Assembly (NCBI GenBank): GCA_020638675.1
Contig: JACKID010000002.1
Span: 1-64,000, forward strand
Direction: 5' to 3'
Length of the DNA: 64,000 nt
Origin: Planctomycetota bacterium
Lineage (GTDB): Bacteria > Planctomycetota > UBA8742 > UBA2392
Shown in pieces: positions 11,259-18,942 of the stretch. The notes under the pieces are model-generated. The model was not told where the DNA came from. It saw only the letters and a program-made list of their open reading frames with translations, and searched no databases. Each line of letters begins with the position of its first letter. The first letter of the stretch is position 1. Both the position numbers and the translations under genes were made by a program.

Positions 11259-12104
11259 TCACCTGTGGGCAAATAGAAAGCGTTCCCGGCCGAATGCGTC
11301 GCGCACGGTCACGGGCTCCACCAAGCCTGCGAGCTCGGCCGCCTGCCGCAGCTCCGGTCCCTGTTCCATGCCATGCTCAATGCAGCAAAACGCGCCGGGC
11401 TTCAGGCGCGCCGGAATCTGCCCGATCAGCCGCTCGGCGACCTCCACACCGCCGATGCCGCCGACCAGCGCCTCACGCGGCTCGTGGTCCAGGACCTCGG
11501 GCTCAAGCCCCGGGTAGTCACTTGGCGTGACGTAGGGCGGGTTGCTGACGATCAAGTCGAACAGCTGCGCCGGCGAGATAGCTGACAGGCCATCCATGCG
11601 CACGCAGAACACGCGGTCGGCGACACCCAGCGCCATCGCATTGCGCCGGGTCACGACCAGCGGGATCGGGTGCAGGTCGGTAGCCATTACACGCAGGCCC
11701 GGAAACTCAAGCGCCAGCGTCACAGCCAGCGCGCCCGAGCCGCAGCCGATGTCGGCCGCCCAGCCCTTGGCATCCGGGGTATGCTTCTGGACAAGCTCGA
11801 TGATCTGTTCGGTCTCGGGCCGCGGAATCAGCACGCCGGGCTGAACCTGGAACTTGCGCCCGAAGAACTCGCGCTCGCCCAGGATGTAGTCGATCGGCTC
11901 GCGGGACAGGCGGCGGTCGCACAGGGTTTCGATGGCAGCTTCCCTCGCCACCTCCAGCGTTTCGTCAAGGCGCGCCTTCACACCGCCACGGCTGACACCG
12001 AGCACGTGGGCGACCAGCAGCTCAACGTTCAGGCGCGCGTCTTCAATGCCCGCGTCATCGAAGCGCCGCCGCCAGTCCTCAATGAATTGCCTGATCGTCG
12101 CCAT
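11259..12104 (-). CDS. prmC: Release-factor glutamine methyltransferase
   Basis: A 281-residue S-adenosylmethionine-dependent enzyme that methylates the GGQ glutamine of peptide-chain release factors in the cytoplasm. The N-terminal helical domain contains LNVELLVAHVLG, followed by the linker LIPRPETEQ (92-100). The SAM site is DIGCGSGALAV (118-128) and the catalytic NPPY is at 188-191. The length fits HemK/PrmC. Upstream of the start lies the palindromic repeat at 12112-12183, so the gene begins immediately next to that element. Confidence 0.96.
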   Translation of the reverse strand: MATIRQFIEDWRRRFDDAGIEDARLNVELLVAHVLGVSRGGVKARLDETLEVAREAAIETLCDRRLSREPIDYILGEREFFGRKFQVQPGVLIPRPETEQIIELVQKHTPDAKGWAADIGCGSGALAVTLALEFPGLRVMATDLHPIPLVVTRRNAMALGVADRVFCVRMDGLSAISPAQLFDLIVSNPPYVTPSDYPGLEPEVLDHEPREALVGGIGGVEVAERLIGQIPARLKPGAFCCIEHGMEQGPELRQAAELAGLVEPVTVRDAFGRERFLFAHR

Positions 12105-12111
12105 GAATCGA

Positions 12112-12183
12112 GTCCACGAATCTGCATGAATCTACACGAAACAGACTGAATTGATTCGTGGCGATTCGGGTGAATTCGTGGAC
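12112..12183. repeat. Imperfect palindrome of CACGAAT units
   Basis: Two arms of about 30 bases (12112-12140 and 12154-12183) are imperfect inverse copies of each other. Each arm repeats the pattern CCACGAAT, a 5-6 base gap, GAAT, a 3-base gap, CACGAA. The right arm touches the stop codon of the MATE gene. No ORF is inside. It belongs to a class of degenerate-unit palindromes seen at several other places in this window. Confidence 0.75.
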
Positions 12184-13607
12184 TAAGCCGCCTTCAGCTT
12201 GCGCCACGCGCCGGACTTCCAGCGGTACAGCAGGAAGCTGCCGAGCAGCGTGATGTGGACCAGCGCGGCGATCCAGCCGCCCTTGGCGCCGAGGCCGTAG
12301 GCGGGCAGGAAATCAAACCAGCCCTGGCCGGGCTCGAAGATCAGGATGTGGCTGAGCGGCACGAAGATGCACCACGCCAGGATCAGCAACGCGGCCGTCG
12401 GCACGACCACGTCGCCCGAGCCGCGCAGACAGCCGAGAGTTCCCAGGTTCAGCGCGTCAAACAGCTGATAGCCGGCCGCGATCAAGAGCAGCGTCGCCGA
12501 GAGTTCCACCACGGCCTGCGCGTTGGGGTCGGTAGCGGTTACGAACACTGAGCTGAGCGGTCCGCCGGCCGTCGCAAACAGCAGCGCCCAGACGGTCATG
12601 TAGCCAAGCGCGAGCTTGATGCAGGCCGTGCCGACCCGGTTGGCCCAGTCCTTGTCGCCCGCGCCGATGCTCTGGCCGACCAGCGTCGCGGCAGCGAAAT
12701 TCAAGCCCGCCACGGGCAGGAAAGCCAGCGAGGTCAGGATCATCGCGATCTGCGTGGCCGCGCCGGGAACGGAGCCGAGCTTGCCTACCATCAACTGGAA
12801 AGCCGCAAATGCGCCAACGTCAAAGAACGCGTGTACGCCGATTGGAAGCCCCAGCTTGAACACACGGGCCAGTACGCGCGGGCGGAATCGCCACGTGCGC
12901 GTTGTGGCGTACTCGGCGCGGAACGGGCGGCTGATGTACATGACGATGTAGAAAAGCAGCCCTGCGCCAACCGACAGAGTGGTGGCGAGACCCGCGCCGT
13001 ACATCCCCCACCCAAGTTGAAGGATGAGCAGCCAGTTCAGCCCGATGTTGCAGACAAACGCCACAACGGCGCCCATCAGCGAGATGCGCGTGCGCCCGAC
13101 GCCATTGAAGAAGTTGCTCAGGGCGAAGTAGACAACCACCAGCCCGCCGCCGGCCATGCGCGGCAGCCAGTAGTCCGAGGCCGCGGTCACAACCGTGTCC
13201 GGCAGGGCGAAAAAGTCGAAGATGTCCCGCCCGGCCAGGGCAATGCCGATGGCGAGCGGCGCGAGCACGACGGCCGAGTACGCCCCGTGCCATGCCGCCT
13301 GCGATGCCCGTGCTTTTCTCCCTTCGCCGTTGCGCTGGGCTGCGATGGTCTGCACGGCGATGCCGCTTCCGCCGAATAGAAGAAGCAGCGTGAACGACGA
13401 GAAGTTCACCGCGTTCATGCCGGCCACGGCATCGGCGCCGAGACGCCCGACAAACCACGTGTCCACGACATTGAGAAACGCCTGCACTCCGAACTGCACG
13501 AACAGCGGCCAGGCCAGCCCGACGACGGCGCGATAGTCCACACGCCGCGTGCCATCGGGCGCGTACAGGACTGCAGGCAAGCGGGATTTGATAGCCGGCG
13601 CGTTCAT
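12183..13607 (-). CDS. MATE family multidrug/metabolite efflux protein
   Basis: A 474-residue polytopic protein with about 12 hydrophobic helices in the two-bundle MATE arrangement. The N-terminal region has YRAVVGLAWPLFVQFGVQAFLNVVDTWFVGRLGADAVAGM, the typical MATE helix-1/2 motif, and the second half repeats it (PIGVHAFFDVGAFAAFQLMVGKLG, AATLVGQSIGAGD). MATE proteins exchange cationic compounds for sodium or protons at the inner membrane; the substrate here is unknown. It is followed by the palindrome and prmC. Confidence 0.92.
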   Translation of the reverse strand: MNAPAIKSRLPAVLYAPDGTRRVDYRAVVGLAWPLFVQFGVQAFLNVVDTWFVGRLGADAVAGMNAVNFSSFTLLLLFGGSGIAVQTIAAQRNGEGRKARASQAAWHGAYSAVVLAPLAIGIALAGRDIFDFFALPDTVVTAASDYWLPRMAGGGLVVVYFALSNFFNGVGRTRISLMGAVVAFVCNIGLNWLLILQLGWGMYGAGLATTLSVGAGLLFYIVMYISRPFRAEYATTRTWRFRPRVLARVFKLGLPIGVHAFFDVGAFAAFQLMVGKLGSVPGAATQIAMILTSLAFLPVAGLNFAAATLVGQSIGAGDKDWANRVGTACIKLALGYMTVWALLFATAGGPLSSVFVTATDPNAQAVVELSATLLLIAAGYQLFDALNLGTLGCLRGSGDVVVPTAALLILAWCIFVPLSHILIFEPGQGWFDFLPAYGLGAKGGWIAALVHITLLGSFLLYRWKSGAWRKLKAA

Positions 13608-13655
13608 AGTGGCACTGTAACGCGCCGAAGTTTCAGCGTATTGCTGGAAAAGCGA

Positions 13656-13674
13656 GGCGGGCTGGCAGCCCGCC
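13656..13674 (-). terminator. Terminator after the YajQ gene
   Basis: An 8-bp inverted repeat (GGCGGGCT / AGCCCGCC, three-base loop) just past the YajQ stop is followed on the minus strand by TCGCTTTT. Confidence 0.65.
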
Positions 13675-13679
13675 CCACG

Positions 13680-14174
13680 CTACTTGTAGTTGCCGAAGGT
13701 GATGGGCAGCGGCAGGTCCATTTCGCGCACGGCCTGCTGGACGGCCTGCAATTCGTCGCGGCTCTTGCCGGACACCCGGATAACGTCGCCCTGGATGCTG
13801 GCCTGCACTTTGAACTTTGCGGCCTTGATCATCTTGGTGATTTCCTTGGCCTTCTCCGACGGGATGCCGTCCACGATGGTGTAAATCTGGCGCAGCGCAC
13901 CGCCGCTGGCGGTTTCTTCGGTCTTCAGCTCGAGCGCCTTGGTGTTGATGCCGCGCTTGGCCAGCTTGGTCTTGAAGATGTCCAGCATGGCCTCCTGCAC
14001 CATCTTGTCGCTGGCGGTGACGGTGACTTTCTTGTCGCCCTTCTCCCACTCAAGCAGCGCGGTCTTGCCCTTAAAATCCCAGCGCTGGCCGATCTCTTTC
14101 ATCGCCTGCTGCCAGGCGTTGTCAATCTCGTGCACATCCACGCTTGCCATGATGTCCATGCTGCTGTCGGCCAT
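13680..14174 (-). CDS. yajQ: YajQ family nucleotide-binding protein
   Basis: A 164-residue UPF0234/YajQ protein. The family consists of small cytoplasmic proteins that bind tRNA and, in some members, cyclic di-GMP. The motifs are FDVKSSVD-like MDIMASVDVHEIDNAWQQA, RWDFKGKTALLEW and the C-terminal GDVIRVSGKSRDELQAVQQ, ending LPLPITFGNYK. The start at 14174 matches the family N-terminus, with GGGG shortly before it; two more ATGs within ten codons are alternatives. Confidence 0.93.
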   Translation of the reverse strand: MADSSMDIMASVDVHEIDNAWQQAMKEIGQRWDFKGKTALLEWEKGDKKVTVTASDKMVQEAMLDIFKTKLAKRGINTKALELKTEETASGGALRQIYTIVDGIPSEKAKEITKMIKAAKFKVQASIQGDVIRVSGKSRDELQAVQQAVREMDLPLPITFGNYK

Positions 14175-14230
14175 GTCGGGTCCCCTTGCGCAACCACACT
14201 TCGTTTGCCCGGCAGGATGCAAATGCGCGG

Positions 14231-14282
14231 GGCTGTTGGCTATTGGCTGTTAGCTATTAGCCTGAGCCAATCGCCAACAGCC
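14231..14282. repeat. Imperfect palindrome of TTGGCTGTT units
   Basis: Arm GGCTGTTGGCTATTGGCT (14231-14248) pairs with 14265-14282, whose reverse complement differs at one base. The loop continues the same unit (TGTTAGCTATTAGCC). The element lies between the divergent yajQ and RluA genes, ending ten bases before the RluA start, and so may influence either transcript. Confidence 0.7.
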
Positions 14283-14291
14283 AGCAGCCTT

Positions 14292-15467
14292 ATGACCAAG
14301 GACAAGCGACGTCTCGGCAAGATCATGCGGCGCAAGCGGATGCAGAAGCAGCCGCCGGCGGACCTCTCCGTCGTGGAAACCGAGCGCGTTTTCAAGGTCG
14401 AGCTGCCGCAGGAAGGCATGCGCGTCGACAGGTTCGTGCTGGACCGCACCCCCTGGCTGTCGCGCAACAAGGCCGCCGTCGCCTTTGACGAAGAGCGAGT
14501 GCTCAAGAACGACCAGCCGGTCGCGCCGGGCAAGAAACTGCGCGCGGGCGACGTGATCAAACTGATCCTGCCGCCGCCCCATGAAGACATCACGGAGATG
14601 GAGCGCATCCCCTACGAGATCATCTACGAAGATGACGGGATGTTCGTGGTCAGCAAGCCGCCGCACCTGATCGTGCACCCCACAGGCGGCTATCGCTACA
14701 CTACGCTGCTGAACGCATTGCACGTGCGCTTTCGCGACACGGATGTTTTCCCGAGGCTGGTCAACCGGATCGACAAGGAAACCAGCGGGCTGATCATCTG
14801 CGGAAAGACTTCGAAGCTCACCGGCAAGCTCGGCAAAGCGCTCGAAGACAAGGAAGTCGTGAAGGACTACCTGGCGCTGGTCGAGGGCGTCGTGCAGCAG
14901 GATCACCAGTTCATCGACCTGCCCATCGGCAAAGACCTGGACGCCGAAGTCACGATGCTGCGCCGCATTGATCCCGAAGGGCAGCACGCCCGCACCGAGG
15001 TGTGGGTCGTGGAGCGTTTTCGGCGATTCACACTCGTGAGATGCCGCCTGCACACCGGGCGCATGCACCAGATCCGGGTGCACATGCAGGCCATAGGCCA
15101 CCCGCTTGTCTGCGACCACCACTACGGCATCCGCGACGAATTGCTGGAGTCAGACCTGCGCGATCCGCCCCCGGAGCCGACGCGCATCGAGTCGCCGTAC
15201 GGGTTCCATGAGGGCGACTCCGACGCCGACGTCACCGAACGCATCCGCGCAGTGGACACCGACAAGCGCCACGAGTTCGAAGCAATCGCCAAGGGCGAGC
15301 GTGTGCCGCGGGGTGACAATGACGCGCTGATCCTCAGCCGCTGCGCACTCCACAGCCACTACCTGAAATTCACCCACCCGAGCACCAAGGAAGTCGTTGA
15401 GCTGCAGGCGCCCATGCCGGCCGACATGCAGTCAGCAGTGGACCGGATCCGCGCGGCCGGGGCGTAG
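14292..15467 (+). CDS. RluA family pseudouridine synthase, variant active site
   Basis: A 391-residue enzyme that would isomerise uridine to pseudouridine in rRNA or tRNA. An Arg/Lys-rich head (1-20) precedes an S4 RNA-binding domain (about 42-95). The catalytic segment reads NRIDKETSG with Asp161 conserved, where the family usually has HRLD. A TGRMHQIRVHMQAIGHPL motif follows. An acidic insertion of about 70 residues (SDLRDPPPEP to RGDNDA) sits before the last strand. The start at 14292 is the first ATG after the palindrome; the longer upstream reading frame is antisense to yajQ. Target base unknown. Confidence 0.88.
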   Translation: MTKDKRRLGKIMRRKRMQKQPPADLSVVETERVFKVELPQEGMRVDRFVLDRTPWLSRNKAAVAFDEERVLKNDQPVAPGKKLRAGDVIKLILPPPHEDITEMERIPYEIIYEDDGMFVVSKPPHLIVHPTGGYRYTTLLNALHVRFRDTDVFPRLVNRIDKETSGLIICGKTSKLTGKLGKALEDKEVVKDYLALVEGVVQQDHQFIDLPIGKDLDAEVTMLRRIDPEGQHARTEVWVVERFRRFTLVRCRLHTGRMHQIRVHMQAIGHPLVCDHHYGIRDELLESDLRDPPPEPTRIESPYGFHEGDSDADVTERIRAVDTDKRHEFEAIAKGERVPRGDNDALILSRCALHSHYLKFTHPSTKEVVELQAPMPADMQSAVDRIRAAGA

Positions 15468-15476
15468 AGGAGCGGC

Positions 15477-15947
15477 ATGACGCACAGCATCCAGGCCGTC
15501 GTTGCAAGGCAGCCCGCCATCGAAGAATTGGCGGGATGTTTCAAGCACGGCCACTGCATCGCCGCGCCGCAAGGGTTTGCGATTCTGCCGCTCAGCATCT
15601 CGAAGCTCGAGGATGAGTTGCGCGCGCTCGGCGGCACATCGCGCCTGGAGGTGCCCGCCGAGTTCTTCGCCGGGTTGATCGTCGCCGTTGAAGGACTTTC
15701 ACACGCTGCGCCGTTCGTCATTCTCCAGACTGAGTACTTCGGCGGCGCCGGCGGCCAGGGCGCTGGCGTGATTTCGGCAGGCGAATGGACCATCCCATGG
15801 ACCTGGTCAAACACGGACGATCCGGCACCCGAAGTCTGGCCCATAGACCGAGCACTTGCGGAAATCGGGGTCGTGCGCAGCGCGGACGACGACGAGTTCG
15901 ACAGCCTGCAACTCGGGCGCTACCGCATGTTCCGGGGTTTCGATTAG
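15477..15947 (+). CDS. Hypothetical protein
   Basis: A 156-residue soluble protein starting ten bases after the RluA stop, preceded by AGGAG, so probably translated in the same unit. It contains two aromatic motifs (QTEYFGGAGGQGAG and WTIPWTWS) and an acidic C-terminal half ending FRGFD. The overall look resembles small immunity-type proteins of polymorphic toxin loci, but no toxin is adjacent, so this is only a resemblance. No family is recognised. Confidence 0.65.
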   Translation: MTHSIQAVVARQPAIEELAGCFKHGHCIAAPQGFAILPLSISKLEDELRALGGTSRLEVPAEFFAGLIVAVEGLSHAAPFVILQTEYFGGAGGQGAGVISAGEWTIPWTWSNTDDPAPEVWPIDRALAEIGVVRSADDDEFDSLQLGRYRMFRGFD

Positions 15948-16011
15948 TCGGCTTGAGACGCTTGCCTGTCGCGCGAGTCTAGCGACAATGCGCCGACTTC
16001 GAGGAGACGCC

Positions 16012-17370
16012 ATGCCGGATCGTGCCGTACGCATCGCCATCATCGGCGCAGGCCCCAGTGCATTCTATGCCGCCGCCGCGCTGATCAAGCAGACCGACGT
16101 GGAAGTCCGCGTCGACATCTTCGACCGGCTGTTTGCCCCGTACGGGCTGGTCCGATACGGCGTCGCGCCCGACCACCCGCGCATCAAGAGCGTGGCCGCG
16201 CTTTACGAAAAGACCGCGATGGACGAGCGCGTGCGCTTCTTCGGCTGCGTCGAGTTCGGCAAGCACATCACACTGGATGACCTGCGCCCGCTGTACGACC
16301 AGGTGGTGTTCGCCACCGGCGCCCAGAGTGATCGCAACTTGAACATCCCGGGCGAAGATTTAGGCGGCAGCATGAGCGCCACCGAATTTGTCGCCTGGTA
16401 CAACAGCCACCCGGATTACGTTCACCTGAAGCCGAATCTCGACGTCGAGGGCGTGGTGGTAGTCGGCGTCGGCAACGTGGCGATGGACGTGGCCCGCATT
16501 CTCGCCAAGTCCTACGACGAGCTGAAAGAAACCGACATCGCCGACCACGCGCTGGAAGCACTGAAGGAAAGCAAGGTAAAAAACATCTACGTGCTCGGAC
16601 GCCGCGGCCCGGCACAGGCGAAATTCACCAACCCCGAGATCAAGGAGTTCGGGCACCTCGAGATGGCCGACCCGGTCGTGCTGCCCGCCGAGCTTGAGCT
16701 GGACCCGGACAGCCAGAAGGCCGTCGACGGCGACAGGCTCACGCGCCAAAACGTCGAGATCCTGCGCGAGTACGCTTCGCGCGGCACAGGCGACAAGCCG
16801 CGCAAGGTGCACTTCCGCTTTCTTGTCAGCCCGGTCGAGATCAACGGCAACGGCAAGGTCGAGCAAGTGAAGATCGAGCGCAACAAGCTGGTCTCCACGC
16901 CGGACGGCTACCTCAATTGCGATGGCATCGGCGAGTTCGAGACGCTCAATGCCGGCATGGTTCTGCGCAGCGTCGGCTACTACGGCGTTGCGTTGCCGGG
17001 CGTGCCTTACAATAAGAAGAAGGGCACGATTCCGAATGACCACGGCCGCGTGCTGAACAACGACGGCGACCTGCTGCCCGGCGCGTACGTGGTCGGCTGG
17101 GCCAAACGCGGCCCGACGGGCGTAATCGGGACCAACAAGAAGGACGCGGAAGAAACCGTCGCCTTGATGCTCGAAGACGTAAAGAACCTGCGCCGCGTAG
17201 GCCAGCCGCAGGACGTGGCCGAGTTCCTCAAGACCCGCGACTGCACGCCCGTGCTGTTCGATGAGTGGCAGAAGATGAACACCGCCGAAATCGAGCGCGG
17301 CAAACCCGGCAACCGGCCGCGCGTGAAGTTCAACACGGTCGACGAGTCTCGATCCGCACTGAAAGGCTAG
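16012..17370 (+). CDS. FAD-dependent ferredoxin/adrenodoxin-NADP+ reductase-like
   Basis: A 452-residue flavoprotein of the FprA/adrenodoxin-reductase family, which passes electrons between NADPH and a ferredoxin. The FAD dinucleotide-fold signature IIGAGPSAFYAA is at 10-21, the family motif GLVRYGVAPDHP follows, and the NADP-binding site VVVVGVGNVAMDVARIL is near 147. Arg/Gly residues of GRRGPAQAKFTNPEIKE complete the pattern. The start at 16012 is fixed by GAGGAG just upstream and by the FAD motif position; upstream in-frame sequence is a shadow. No ferredoxin gene is adjacent. Confidence 0.9.
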   Translation: MPDRAVRIAIIGAGPSAFYAAAALIKQTDVEVRVDIFDRLFAPYGLVRYGVAPDHPRIKSVAALYEKTAMDERVRFFGCVEFGKHITLDDLRPLYDQVVFATGAQSDRNLNIPGEDLGGSMSATEFVAWYNSHPDYVHLKPNLDVEGVVVVGVGNVAMDVARILAKSYDELKETDIADHALEALKESKVKNIYVLGRRGPAQAKFTNPEIKEFGHLEMADPVVLPAELELDPDSQKAVDGDRLTRQNVEILREYASRGTGDKPRKVHFRFLVSPVEINGNGKVEQVKIERNKLVSTPDGYLNCDGIGEFETLNAGMVLRSVGYYGVALPGVPYNKKKGTIPNDHGRVLNNDGDLLPGAYVVGWAKRGPTGVIGTNKKDAEETVALMLEDVKNLRRVGQPQDVAEFLKTRDCTPVLFDEWQKMNTAEIERGKPGNRPRVKFNTVDESRSALKG

Positions 17371-17375
17371 TGTCA

Positions 17376-17401
17376 GCCCACGAAGACACACGAAGGAGCA
17401 C
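17376..17401. repeat. Left inverted-repeat arm of the GxxExxY element
   Basis: A 26-base arm (GCCCACGAAGACACACGAAG then GAGCAC) is inversely repeated at 17798-17823 with 25 of 26 positions matching. It ends 4 bases before the GTG start of the GxxExxY gene. The arm is itself built from CACGAAGACAC-type units. Confidence 0.9.
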
Positions 17402-17405
17402 CAAG

Positions 17406-17792
17406 GTGGCAAACGAACAGGAACTCCTTTTCAAAGAGGAGGTGTACGCCATCGTCGGCGCTGCAATGGAGGTCCACACCATTCTGGGTCACGGATTTCT
17501 TGAGGCCGTCTACTAGGAGGCAATGGAAGTCGAATTGGGCACGCGCGGTATTCCGTTTGAAGCCATGAAGCGGCTCCGAATTCGCTACAAAGACGGATTC
17601 TTGAAGAAGGAATACGAGGCAGACCTGCTCGTGTTCGGCGAGGTCATCGTCGAGCTGAAGGCCACCGAAAAGCTAACTACGAAGGACGAGGCCCAACTCA
17701 TCAATTACCTCAACGCGACAGGCAAACGAGTCGGTTTGCTCATCAACTTCGGAAGCATGGGCAAGCTTGAGTGGATGCGCCGAGTCGTATGA
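17406..17792 (+). pseudogene. GxxExxY family gene with in-frame amber codon
   Basis: The reading frame from GTG 17406 to TGA 17792 encodes a complete GxxExxY family protein (128 positions): a helix EEVYAIVGAAMEVHTILGHG, the hallmark GFLEAVY, then EAMEVELGTRGI, IRYKDGFLKKEYEADLLV and VELKATEKLTTKDEAQLINYL. At 17514-17516, directly after the hallmark Tyr, a TAG occupies the position where the family has Gln (CAG), a one-base change. The rest of the frame shows no other damage, so either this is a recent pseudogene or UAG is read through; a second ORF could restart at ATG 17523. The gene fits exactly between inverted-repeat arms. The family is predicted to be nuclease-like (PDDEXK-type); function unproven. 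Confidence 0.8.
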
Positions 17793-17797
17793 TCTTA

Positions 17798-17823
17798 GTG
17801 CACCTTCGTGTGTCTTCGTGGGC
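17798..17823. repeat. Right inverted-repeat arm of the GxxExxY element
   Basis: The inverse copy of 17376-17401 (25 of 26 bases identical). It starts 5 bases after the GxxExxY stop codon and ends 2 bases before the squalene synthase-like stop, so the element contains nothing but that gene. Confidence 0.9.
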
Positions 17824-17825
17824 AA

Positions 17826-18929
17826 TTAACTACCGGCGGCGGTGCGGGCGGCTTCGATTTGGGCTACTACTTCAGCACGTTCGCGCTGGTGGATGGCGCG
17901 CAGGGCGGTGTCATCTGAGATGGCGGCGTCTACTTCGGCGTGAATTGCCTTCACTTCATCGCGCGTGATCTTGAGGACTTCTTCGCTGAAGACGTCTGTG
18001 GTCTTGAGCGCGCGGGCGAGCGTCCGTACGGCAAACACCAGCGGCAAGGCGCAGAACAGACGGATGTCGCGTTCGGACGCCGGGATCGTCACCGTGTACT
18101 CCAACGCCTCGTCAAGCCACAGCAGTGTCATCTCGGCGAGGCCCGCGACCACTTCGCGCCCCCTTGGATCGGTCGGGTCATCAAGCAGCGTCTGCAGGTC
18201 GATGCCGGCCGCCTTGAACAGCTTGCTCGGCACATACGCGACGCCGCGCCCGATGTCATCCGTCACGCCCTTGATGATGTTCGTGACCTGCAGGCCCAGA
18301 CCGAAGTTGATTGCGCGCTCGTCCAGCGCGGCCTTGATCTCCGGCGTGATCGACTTGCGGTCCAGCGCCCACTCATTGCACAGCAGCTTGCCGACCGTGC
18401 CCGCCACGTAATAGCAATAGCGCTTGAGGTCTTCTTCGTCATCGAGACGCAGACCCTCGCCGCGCATCTCGCGGCGAACCGTCTCCGCCATCCCGTTGGC
18501 CATCTCGACGATGCTGGTGTGCATCGCTTGCCGCGCGCCCGGGCGGAACTCGTAGTACGCCCGCAGGACGCGCGTGGTGTTGCGGCACAATTCGTGGTCG
18601 CTGCCGGCGAGGGCGGGATCCGCGAACATCTTCTCAACGTCGGCCGCAAGCATCGGCCAGTTGTGCGGGTCACCGATCGTCTCGGCAAAGTTCACCAGCA
18701 TGGCAGCGCGCGCGTCGGCGGGAAGCTCGGTGGTATCTTCGATAGTGTCGAGAATCCGGCAGATCAGGTACGCCACGCCGATCTCATCGCGCAGTGGCTC
18801 ACGCAGCAACTCGATCCCGAGTGCAAACGTGCGGGAAACGGCCGGCAGAGCCTCGCGGCAGTAATCGCGGATTTCAGGGTTAAGGGGCAACGCTCTCTCC
18901 GGCGGCAATATAGCCACCTTCTCCGTCAA
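17826..18929 (-). CDS. Squalene/phytoene synthase family, eukaryote-type motifs
   Basis: A 367-residue trans-isoprenyl diphosphate synthase; this family condenses two prenyl diphosphates head-to-head, giving squalene or a carotenoid precursor. The first Asp-rich motif is CRILDTIEDT (58-66), matching the LRxLDTxED pattern of squalene synthases, and YCYYVAGTVGKLL (171-183) matches the squalene-synthase central helix. The second Asp-rich region reads NIIKGVTDDIGRG (217-229), with Lys-Gly where Arg-Asp is usual. No squalene-hopene cyclase or other isoprenoid gene is nearby. It follows the zinc-ribbon protein at 18943 by 13 bases and is likely co-transcribed. Confidence 0.88.
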   Translation of the reverse strand: MTEKVAILPPERALPLNPEIRDYCREALPAVSRTFALGIELLREPLRDEIGVAYLICRILDTIEDTTELPADARAAMLVNFAETIGDPHNWPMLAADVEKMFADPALAGSDHELCRNTTRVLRAYYEFRPGARQAMHTSIVEMANGMAETVRREMRGEGLRLDDEEDLKRYCYYVAGTVGKLLCNEWALDRKSITPEIKAALDERAINFGLGLQVTNIIKGVTDDIGRGVAYVPSKLFKAAGIDLQTLLDDPTDPRGREVVAGLAEMTLLWLDEALEYTVTIPASERDIRLFCALPLVFAVRTLARALKTTDVFSEEVLKITRDEVKAIHAEVDAAISDDTALRAIHQRERAEVVAQIEAARTAAGS

Positions 18930-18942
18930 TCAAACGGGGAAG

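Noticed and set aside
13641..14291. N-terminal extension of the RluA gene at 14292
   Set aside because: The extension runs antisense to yajQ and through the palindrome; the S4 domain starts normally after ATG 14292.
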